NCBI RefSeq assembly: GCF_000611645.1
Contig: NW_014012002.1
Span: 1-11,505 of the forward strand
Reading direction: 5' to 3'
DNA from: Monoraphidium neglectum
Taxonomy: Eukaryota; Chlorophyta; Chlorophyceae; Sphaeropleales; Selenastraceae
Length of the DNA stretch: 11,505 bases
Position 1 is the stretch's first letter. Every line of letters begins with the position of its first letter. Both the position numbers and the translations under genes were made by a program. This document shows positions 1 through 8,280 of this stretch, in pieces. The notes under the pieces were generated by a model. That model had not been told where the DNA came from. It saw only the letters and a list, made by a program, of their open reading frames with translations, and made no database searches.

Positions 1-60
1 CCGCCGGGCTCGCCCCCGCGCGCCGCTTGGCCCCGCGGCGCCCGCCGGCGCTCGCACGTG

Positions 61-2422
61 CTACACTTGCTGCGCGTGCTGCGGGTGCTGCGCGGCGGCG
101 CCCGTGGTCGGCAGATACTCGTAATACACCGGCCCCCGCTCCGGCGCCCTGAACATGCTGCTCAGCTCCCAGTCGACCGCCGCCTCCTCGTCCGACTGCA
201 CCCGCGGCGGCGCCAGCGCCGGCGCGGCCCCGTTGGCCGCGCGCGCGCCGCCGGCCCACGCGACGCCGGCGAAGAACTCGTGGCGCCGCACGTCGTCGAG
301 CCCCGCCGCGCCGAGCCGCTCCGACGGCTCGAGGCGCAGCAGGCGGTCGACCAGGTCGCGGGCGGCTTCCGGGAAGCCGTCCGGGAACTCCAGCTCGCGC
401 GCGGTGACGAGCTGGAAGGTGAGGTACTCGGAGCCGCCCTTGAACGGCGGGCGGCCGGCGAGCATTTGGTATATGATGCAGCCGAGGGCCCACAGGTCTG
501 ACGCGTAAGAGATGCCCGTGTTGTTGAGGACCTCGGGGGAGACGTACTCGGCGGTACCGACGAACGACGTCGCGCGGTTGCCGCTGCGGCGCGCGCTGCG
601 CAGGGCGGCGGGGGCGCGGCGGGGCGGGCGAGGGCGGGGGTTGATAGACGAGCAGGGGGCGCGGGACGCTGCCGTTCGACAACCGCTCGTGCCCGCCCCC
701 AGCCGCGCCGCCAGTCGACCCAGGGGCGCAAGTGGCGCCCGTCAAGGTGGCGTGCGCCGTGCCACTCACGTGGGGGGCATGAAGATGGCCTTGGCGCTGC
801 CAAAGTCGATGAGCTTTAGGTGGCCCTCCGCATCAATCAGCAGATTCTCGGGTTTCAGGTCCCTGCAAAAACGCAGAGCGGGAGTGTGAGCGTGAGTCGG
901 AGGACGCCGGCGTAGACCCCGCATGCACTGCCCGCCACCACCGCTGCTGCTCTGGGCTCCAGCCTGCTATGCTGATCGACGCTCCGTGCTGGCGCCGCCG
1001 CTGCTGCGGGCGCGCGGCCTCGCACGCCCTGCTGCCGCGCCGCGCGCCTCCGACGCCGGCGAGCGCCCGCGCCCCCGACTGCGAGCACCTTCCCTCCAAC
1101 ACAACTGCTCGTGGGCGGCTTCCCAGCAGCTGCCTCAACCGGGCCCGGCCGCGCCCCACCTGTGGATGACCTCCATGGATCTGAGGTAATCCAGAATATC
1201 CACGACCTCCGCCGCCCACTGCACGGCGTCGGCGAGCGGCAGCTTCCCCCGCGCCTCCAGCTGCTCAAAGAGCTCCCCATTCGGGCAGTACTCCAGGCCC
1301 ATGTACAGGCTCTCCTCGTCCTGGGGGGGGCGGGCATGCAAACATATACAATAATACGAGCTTCTTATGGATTGATGCGCTGCTATGCTCAAACTGGTTG
1401 GACAATACGCCGCGAGGTTTGCAGGCGGACGAAAGGGGGGGAAGCTGCCGGACATCTGTGAGCAGGCCCGCCAGGGGCACGGCTACGGGGGACGCGGCGC
1501 GTGCGCGCGGTCGAGGGCGGGGGCGAGGGCGGGGGCCGCGCGCTTGCCTGGAAGGTGAAGTGGAGCTGCGCGATGCCGGGGTGGTGCAGGCGGTCGAGGA
1601 TGGTGCGCTCGTTGCGGATGTAGTCGATGACCTGGCGGCAGAGGGGGCGCGCATGGGGGCGACTCAATCACCTATCCTGGAGGTGGGGTTGTTGGGGGCG
1701 GCCGGCGGCCGTCCACGGGGCCAGCCTCGGCCCGCCGCCGCCGTGCCTCCACCGGGGGCCGGCAGGAAGGAGAGCACCGCCGCCGCTGTGGCGGCTGCCG
1801 CCCAGGCGCTCGGCACGACCCCCAGGCGCCGCGGGCGGACGCCGACGCGGCCGGCAGCAGCGGCTACGGCGCGTGCGCGCGCAGAGCGCGCACTGCAGGC
1901 TGCCCCACCTTGTTCCTTATCACGAGGTTCTTTGAGATGACCTTGACGGCATACTCGCGCCCATCTCTCCGGAACCTGGCCAGGACCACCGTGCTGAAGC
2001 TGCCCTCGCCCAGCCGCCGCACGACATCAAAGTCGGCGACGGTCAGGTTCAGCCTTTTTGAGGAGAGGGGGTGCGGGAATGGGCGTGGGGCGGGGCCGCG
2101 TTGTGGTGGGGGACGCAGGAGCTGCGGCGCACGAGCGGCAGCAGCATGTGCGCGCATGGCAGGACGCTGCCAAAGAAACCGCAGGTGGCTGCGAAGATAC
2201 GAACAATGTGACCTGCGGATGCCGCTGCCAGCGGTCCAGCCGGCTTGGATCGAGCAACATGGAGCCTGATGTGGCAGCGCGGCCCGGCGCGCCCAAGCAC
2301 ATGGCTTCCAATGTCGCGTGATGCGCGTCGAGGCGAGCGCAACCTCGTGCGGCCGCCACTCACTTAGGTGCGCTATACTCCTGCTCCTGCGCTGCCTGGC
2401 ATAGCGCTGGAGGGCTGGCCAT
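61..2422 (-). CDS. PDK1: PDK1-like AGC protein kinase, six exons, no PH domain seen
   Basis: Exons on the minus strand: 2422-2364, 2053-1909, 1631-1548, 1320-1160, 862-770, 583-61; total 1065 nt, 354 aa plus TAG. Motifs seen: Gly loop GEGSFSTVV (35-43), VAIK lysine K57 in YAVKV, helix-C glutamate E76, HRDLKPEN (catalytic D151, split by an intron), DFG (D169-G171), activation segment ATSFVGTAEYVSPE with S187 at the PDK1 auto-phosphorylation serine, and DLWALGCIIYQMLAG. The TSFVGTAEYVSPE and LWALGCIIYQ segments are hallmarks of PDK1 rather than of other AGC kinases. The known family role is cytosolic phosphorylation of the T-loop of other AGC kinases. The kinase domain ends near residue 300, followed by about 54 residues with no PH domain; animal and flowering-plant PDK1 are longer and carry one. 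The start at 2422 is chosen because of its purine at -3 and G at +4 and because it gives a short N-terminus like plant PDK1. An in-frame ATG at 2707 is possible but adds sequence unlike the family. A continuation below position 61 through a missed splice cannot be excluded. Confidence 0.9.
1321..1547 (-). other. GC-AG intron of the PDK1-like gene
   Basis: The exon before this intron ends FTFQ (CAG, 1550-1548) and the next begins DEESLYMG at 1320, reproducing the FTFQ-D(D/E)E-x-LY order expected in PDK1. The intron therefore starts CAG|GCAAGC and ends in a C-rich tract plus CAG. No GT near this position keeps the frame and the motif. The other four introns of this model (584-769, 863-1159, 1632-1908, 2054-2363) start with GT. 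GC-AG introns are a known minor class of U2 introns. Confidence 0.8.
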
Positions 2423-3102
2423 CACGACGAGTTCAGGAGCCGGCACTGCAGGCCACCCGCCGGGCTCAAGGCGGGCGCTCCTGAGCTCAAATCTGTTTTC
2501 CTCTTCAGGACACCCCGGACGCTCAAGAGAGGGCGCCGCTCTCAGCCAGAGATGACAGCACCCGCAAATCCCAGCCAGGGCTCGCTTCGAGTTGACAAGC
2601 GCGCAGTATAAGTGATAGATAATTAAACTTGTGTGTAAGGCTTCAACTACGGGCACTAAACACGGTTTCTGAAAGATCTCCGGCAAATAGCTGTGTGGAC
2701 AGCTCAATGTACTTGTGGCGCAGTATACAATATGTGCAGATGTGACCTTGCATGGAGGTGCATGTGATGGGGCTGCAGTCGATCGCTACGGGGCGTGTGA
2801 AGCTGAATGCTGCAGACTGCAGTACGGCACTTGTGGCGCCGTCGCCACTGAGAGCAGTGTGCTACGTGCCCACCCCTGGCACGCGCAAGTTACCCTGCTT
2901 GGGGTGTCCACGTGTGCAGAGTACAAGCCAAGGTTCACTGCATGCACGTCGCCGCGCTTCAGCTGGCTTCTATGCTTGACCACTCCCATTATACAACTCC
3001 ATGGATGAGATGACTCCTTGTGCTGGGGACTGGGGGCGGATTTACTACTTGGGAGACCAAAAATCACACACACACACACAACTCTCAGCAGTGACAACAC
3101 GC
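2423..3102. other. Spacer between PDK1 start and LHCA3 stop
   Basis: This holds the presumed promoter and 5' UTR of the PDK1-like gene and the 3' UTR of LHCA3, both read leftwards. Base composition is visibly less GC-rich around 2600-2740. Minus-strand TATA-like strings (TATACTGCGC) occur twice, at 2610-2601 and 2727-2718, about 190 and 300 nt upstream of the chosen ATG; either could serve the kinase, but nothing decides this. No TGTAA, the usual green-algal polyadenylation signal, is seen on the minus strand here. Open frames here on both strands have no recognisable family features and are not called. Confidence 0.6.
3065..3080. repeat. (CA)8 microsatellite, 3' UTR side of LHCA3
   Basis: Eight CA units lie just beyond the LHCA3 stop codon (minus strand). 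In the transcript this would be a UG repeat starting about 22 nt after the stop. Confidence 0.95.
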
Positions 3103-5712
3103 TCAGGGGCTGAGGACCTTGGCGAAGTTGGTGAGGATGTTGTTGCCGGTGGGGTCAGCCAGGTGGTCCAGGAGGTTCTGGGGGACAAGGTGTGGGCGGG
3201 TTGGAGGGCAGCTCAGGGTGTCACGGTCAGGCAAGGTGGGAGCGTTGCCCCATTGGGACCATGGGGCTTTCCTCCGACACAGGGAGGCCCAGGGTGATGG
3301 GATGGCGCGTGGCTGAGAGGGGCGGAGGCACAAGCAGCCGTCGCGCACAACCAGTCTGTGTCCCCTACCCAAGCCGCCCGCACGGGCAAGAGCCACGCAC
3401 CTGGTAGGGGCCCTTCTGGGTGGCGATGGCCTGCGCGCCGAAGCCGAACACCGCGAGCATGGCCAGGCGGCCGTTCTTGATCTCCTTGAGCTTCAGGGTG
3501 TTGAGCTCGGCCTCGGTCTTGCCCAGGTTGAACATGTTGAACCACGGGCCGCCGGGGTAGGCCGGGTTGCCGCTGCCCTCAAACACCTGGGGCGTGTGTG
3601 CAAACATACGTGTGTGTGTGTGTGTGTGTGCGTGTGTGTGTGTGTGTGTAGATGTGAGTGTGAAAACGGCTGAGCCAATGCCGCGCTCGCTGCTACCAAG
3701 TGGCGACCTGCCTATAGTACATGCCAGATGTTGATCCATTGACACAGGCGCTTGACATGCTCTTGCCCACTGCACCCGTCGAGCCGCTCCCGGCCCGACG
3801 CGCACACCCCCTTGCGCACACACCCCGACTCACAACCCCCCACCTTCTCGATGCCGAGGAAGTACTGCTTGCCCTGGGAGCCGGGGTAGCGGAAGTCCTG
3901 CAGGCGCTTCAGCTCCGCAAACTGGATGAGGACCACCTCGATGGCAAAGAGGGTGTAGGGGTCGGTCCAGTAGTTGTCGTAGGTGCCCGCCGGCGGGATC
4001 ACGCCGGTGCGCCACCAGTCGACCCCTGGCGGAGGGGGGGGCATTATGGTGGCGAGGGAAACCGCATTAGTGGGCAAGGCAGTCCCGCATCGCGGCTTGC
4101 CAAATGAGGCCGCTCAAGGGCTGACGATGCCGCAGCAGGGCACGCTGCTGGCTGGGCTCCGCGGCGGGAAGCGTTGCCGTTAGGCCAGGTAGCACGCCCC
4201 CAAGACCCTCATTGCGCCAATCAATCCCATGCATACACACTTTCACGGCATCACAGCAGCCACTCACGGGTGGCCTCCGGGATGAGGTTGTAGTGGCCCA
4301 GGATCTCCGGGCCGATGATGCCCGCAGCGCCCAGCATCGCCCACCTGCGCCGCATGGTAACCAGGGACGGCACCCGCGTTGCGCCCGCCGTGCCTCTGGC
4401 TGGAGCCGCTGCCAACAGCACGAGAACCAGCCCGGCCACACCGCTGCTGGCTGCGCTGGCCTGAGCAGGAAGCTAAACAACTCTTCAGCGAACCTGCGGC
4501 CTGCCCACTGGTGCCAGCTCAGCTCCCAGAGACTGGGCACTGCAGAGTCCGCCCCGCACCTGGCGTTGATGATCTCGCCGTACGCCAGCCACTCAGGGGT
4601 GACAAAGCCGCCGGAGTTTACGGGGTCCAGCTGCGGGCACAGGCCGGGCAGGCGCGCCGTCCGTCAGGCCCTCTGTTTACATTGGCTGCGTTTCGCCCAA
4701 AGAGCTGCTCGTGTCCTCATGAGCGAGCGGCGCGACTCTGCAGGCGCCAAGCTTCGGCTCGCCCTCCTGTGACCTCCTCTGTGTAGGGGCCGTCCGAATG
4801 ACCCAGGCCGGTCACCCCGCCCCGCCCCGCCCAACCTGCAGCGCCCCGCTTTGCCTTGCCTTGCCCCAGCTGGGAGAGCTGCGGGCCGCCCCCAACCCCT
4901 CACCAGGCCCAGGGGGTCGAAGCCGAAGTCGCCGGGGAGGGAGCCGTCCAGGTAGGTAAGGGACGCCTCGCTGGGGAAGAACAGCTGGTCCTTGGAACGG
5001 TCCACCTGCACGGCAGCAGGTGCGGCGCGGTCGGGGACGTGACGGCGAGGCGTCGGGTTCGCGCGCTGCTCGCATGGGCTGCAGTGGCGCCGTCTGCTGC
5101 TGGCATGACGATGTTCCTCGTGGCACTTGATAGCGCCGATTTTGGACACACAGCCGAGCCACTGAGGCCACTTCACGGCACATACGGTACCGTGCAGCAC
5201 TTTCAGGTCTGCCAGCAGCCCGTACCAACCGCTGCACTGCGCGTCATTCGCTTAAAATTTGCTGCAGCTGTGCAGGTGCTGCTGCCTTCACCAGCACTGC
5301 GTGCTGCAGGCGCCTCGCGCCGGGCCAGATACCAGCGCGATCATCAATAGCTGCCGAGAGCCAGCGTCCCGGAGACGTGCTGGAGCTGCTGCTGTCATGA
5401 GAACAGTCCTATCGCTTCGACTCCAGATCACCATCCAGGCCCACACAACTCCATTGACCGATCCCGGTCACCTTGGCCAGGCTCTTCTCGGGCTCAGCGC
5501 GGCAGATGGTGCGGGCGGCCGGCCGGGCGGCCTTGCGCCCCAGCAGGGCCTGCGAGGCCTGCGCGGCAGAGCAGCGGAGGAGGGCATTCTTGAAGAAAGC
5601 GTGTGCATTCCTGCAAAGCCTTCCAAAATCCTGGAAACAGCGCACTCCTTGCCCCTAATGGGAGATCTTGGGACTCGCCCCGCGGCCTCACCACGGTCTG
5701 CTTGAGCATCAT
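3103..5712 (-). CDS. LHCA3: Photosystem I light-harvesting chlorophyll a/b protein, Lhca3 type
   Basis: Exons on the minus strand: 5712-5692, 5588-5472, 5005-4904, 4630-4560, 4344-4268, 4025-3844, 3586-3401, 3177-3103; 831 nt, 276 aa plus TGA, close to plant Lhca3 length. The protein binds chlorophylls a and b and carotenoids in the thylakoid and feeds energy to photosystem I. Residues 1 to about 37 are Ala/Arg/Ser-rich with few acidic residues, like a chloroplast transit peptide, with likely cleavage near ICR-AEP. Then come [17 protein letters not shown] (to residue 80), helix B with E99-I-I-N102-A-R104, helix C around 153-170, [10 protein letters not shown] (181-190), [11 protein letters not shown], helix A with E225-I-K-N228-G-R230, and the C-terminal [18 protein letters not shown] and [11 protein letters not shown] fit Lhca3 best among the antenna paralogues. 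Asn102 at the usual His site is the ligand seen in red-shifted Lhca proteins. The first exon (seven codons) is the least certain part: ATG has A at -3, and the second-exon acceptor (TTCAAG) is fixed by frame only. Confidence 0.94.
3610..3649. repeat. (TG)n microsatellite in LHCA3 intron 6
   Basis: This is an almost pure TG tract interrupted once by CG at 3631-3632, inside the intron 3587-3843. In the sense (minus) direction it is a CA repeat ending 21 nt before the acceptor AG at 3588-3587. Confidence 0.95.
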
Positions 5713-5862
5713 CTTGCGCACAGCTGAGGAGTGATGAGGGGTGGGATGGGAGGTATCAGAATGAGGTTGCGTCCCGGTTCTCTACGCACTGCCGCTGTGG
5801 TTCTGTCGAGGTCTTTAGAATTTCCGCGTTTCCGGCCTGGGCGACTAAGAGTTGTAAATGGG

Positions 5863-6213
5863 TAAGTGGGCAGTTATAGACGAATTTCCGTCGTAGCATG
5901 CATGCATTGACGAGGGTTCGATTACCGCGGGGCGCCCAGAGTGGTCACCACCGTAGACACCGCACACGGCAGATGTGGCAAGCAGCAGTGTGCTCAAAGC
6001 GAGTGGGGTATCCCGCCCATACCCGTTCCACCGGTACCCCTCGATATACTGAATCACCTGCGCGGCAGGCGAAAGGCCGACCGGGGCAGTCCGACGCGTC
6101 TTGAGCCGGTGTTACTGGGGTCGAAAATATCGTGCGGCAAATGTGCAAACGTGTGCGAATGCTGTGGCGTGTGTGGGTGTCCACGGCGGGCCGCTCCAGT
6201 AAGTGGGCAGTTA
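5863..6213. repeat. 14-bp direct repeat TAAGTGGGCAGTTA, two copies
   Basis: Identical copies lie at 5863-5876 and 6200-6213, 337 nt apart, in the spacer between the divergent genes. Sequence beyond the 14 bp is only loosely similar. Two copies could be shared transcription-factor sites or the remnant of an old duplication. Confidence 0.6.
5874..5878 (-). promoter_or_regulatory. Possible TATA element for LHCA3
   Basis: The minus strand reads TCTATAACTG here, about 160 nt upstream of the LHCA3 ATG, which would leave a 5' UTR of roughly 130 nt. The match to TATA is short and unsupported by any other core element, so this is only a candidate. Confidence 0.22.
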
Positions 6214-6747
6214 GTACTGTACACGTAGTTTCATGCTACACACAAGCGCATGGTAGTCCTGCGATGTGGGGACACGCTCATGACAAGGTGACATGCGTTC
6301 CGCAGGTTTCGCGCAACAGATGAGGTTGCATCCAGCTGCGATCGCCTCAGGCTTGCGCAATGAAGGCATTGCGGTCGTCTTGTATGGCCAACCTCTGGAT
6401 GCAGCCGCAGTCCGGGCGCAAGTCAGCACCACGCCGTAGCAGCACTGCCAGGCAAGGCTGCTACTGTGTCGGGCAAGGGCACGGAAGGTCAAAGCATTTC
6501 AAAGGCCAGCAACCCTTGGCAGCTTCAATGAGCAGACGATCATAGGGTGGGCGCGCAGCGGGAGCGTGCCCAAGTGCATGATGGTTCTCAGCATTTGTGG
6601 TGTGCAGAGGGTTTGACCACACTTTGACTTGCAGTGCTTGCCTGCGATGGAGCGCAAGCGGGCGCGATTGTGCATGGTTGAACATAAATTCCAGCGATGC
6701 TTACCTAGATTGGCAGCTCTGCATGTGCGAACGATTTCCAAATGCAC

Positions 6748-6759
6748 AGTACCGGTACT
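6748..6759. promoter_or_regulatory. 12-bp perfect palindrome AGTACCGGTACT upstream of RMD5
   Basis: The palindrome sits about 200 nt upstream of the RMD5 ATG and contains two GTAC cores. GTAC is the core bound by the green-algal copper/hypoxia regulator CRR1 (an SBP-domain factor), but GTAC alone is common. Function is inferred only. Confidence 0.3.
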
Positions 6760-6961
6760 TGTCTACATTCAATCAACATGCACACACCGCTCTCACTCTC
6801 ACTACTGTAGTGTTTGCCGTGTCAGCAAACGAGGTTGCCAAGCAACGTATGATATGCAAGAGGTGCAAATGCGTTGGGATTGGTTATGACAAGGCCTAGC
6901 GCAGTGCGCACTGCTTGCGGACGCATCATTGGCGAACACTTGAGAGTGCAGAGCAGCTGCA

Positions 6962-7589
6962 ATGCAGGCCGCCCTCGATGAGGCCGGTAAAGTCGTAAAA
7001 AAGCAGCGCACGTGCGCGGAGCGCGTGGATGGATGCATCGACCAGCTGATCTCGCTGGCAATGGCGACCCGCGCTCGCTTGGCCGCGGGCCAGCACATCG
7101 GCGCTGTCAAGGAGCTGCAGCAGCATATACAGAAGCTAGGCCTTGAAAAGGAGATGAACAGCCAGACCAAGGAGTTGCACACGGCAGTCGGCAAGTTGAA
7201 CAAGGTGTGTGTGCAGTGCTGCGCCAGCGGAGCGCTCGCGCCTTGTTGTAATGCTTCGGCGCATGAACCCCGGCCTACCATGGTAAAGTAGTGCCTCCCA
7301 CACAAAGCCAACAACACCATCCTAATGCCTGCTTTTGGCAGCTAACGGCGACAGCGGCTGTGGGTAGCTGGAATTGTCACAAGCTCCCTTTTCTTTTGAG
7401 GCGCCCCTCCCGATCCCCCCCTCATCCCCTAAAACATCACTGACCCACACTCGCACAGGCCCTGGAGAAGGTGTTTGAGGGCAGCGTTGATGTCTGCAAG
7501 GCGCTGCGCAGCGTGCGCTTCGACCAGCAGACGCTCAACCAGGTGCGCCCCTTTGCAGGCACAAAATCAGACAGGCGAGAAGCGGCGGC

Positions 7590-7653
<64 letters not shown>

Positions 7654-8225
7654 CTTAGCAGAAGCCAAACACACGCCTGCACTCCACTACTGCCGCCTCA
7701 ACCCCGGTACATGCGTGCTTGCATCAGCCTCACACCCGATGAGACACACCACCAAGACTCATCCAAATTTTCCACACCCGGAAGCGCAGGTTATAGCGGA
7801 GCACTTTTACCGGGAGGGGCGCTTCCAGCTGGGGGACGCTTTTGTGGAGGAGGCGCGCGTGGCGGGGGCAGACGCCATAAAGGCCCCCTACGTCAGCCTG
7901 CACGGGGTGCTGCAGCAGGTGGGCGCCGCCTTCGCCTGGACTAGTCCGACCTGCTCGGGCCTGGCCTGATCCGGTCCGGTCTGGTTGGCTGCTGTGTTGT
8001 GTGGGTTTAGAGGGTCGGTTGGATAAGCCCAGGGTTCGAAGGGGCGCGCCATGAACCGGCTTCCTCGTGGCGGCGCTGCGGCGCCGCAAAAGCCCACAGA
8101 GCAGGGGAAGAGGTGCTGCGCTGCAGTCCTGTGGGGCGAAAGCCAGCTCCCACCTCTCCGCCCCCCTATGCCCACCCTTCGGACGCACCAACATCCCCAC
8201 CCCCTTGCTGACTCACATGTAGATG

Positions 8226-8280
<55 letters not shown>

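Larger units (their letters stand above)
5713..6961. other. Divergent spacer between LHCA3 and RMD5
   Basis: The two flanking genes are transcribed away from each other, so both promoters and 5' UTRs should lie here. The stretch is visibly lower in GC than the genes and has no long frame with family features. I see a 14-bp direct repeat (5863-5876 and 6200-6213), GCATGCATGC at 5896-5905, paired TTGACY motifs at 6613 and 6624, and a 12-bp palindrome at 6748-6759. None of these proves a regulatory role. No tRNA or other structured RNA gene was recognised. Confidence 0.7.

Noticed and set aside
1398..1940. Long plus-strand open frames opposite the kinase gene.
   Set aside because: Arg/Pro/Ala-rich shadows of the minus-strand exons and introns. 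The conserved kinase motifs are all on the minus strand.
2423..2707. In-frame N-terminal extension of the PDK1-like protein by 95 residues from an ATG at 2707.
   Set aside because: The extension lies in lower-GC sequence and looks unlike PDK1 N-termini. The ATG at 2422 has a better context and gives the usual short N-terminus.
2715..3008. Cysteine-containing 97-aa open frame on the plus strand.
   Set aside because: No recognisable domain, and the region is fully explained as the LHCA3 3' flank. Short open frames are expected by chance in GC-rich DNA.
5914..5928. GGGTTCGATTACCGC, resembling a tRNA T-arm.
   Set aside because: The five bases on either side of the loop do not pair and no D-arm, anticodon arm or acceptor stem can be built around it.
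7471..7944. A 157-aa open frame with a long polyalanine run, and an overlapping frame with a polyglutamine run.
   Set aside because: Only its first part is RMD5 exon 2; the rest is intron 2 with the CAG repeat. The conserved order TLNQ-VIAEHFYREG requires splicing out 7543-7789.
8028..8045. AGGGTTCGAAGGGG, another tRNA B-box-like string, inside RMD5 intron 3.
   Set aside because: The stem does not pair and no A-box or cloverleaf is present.
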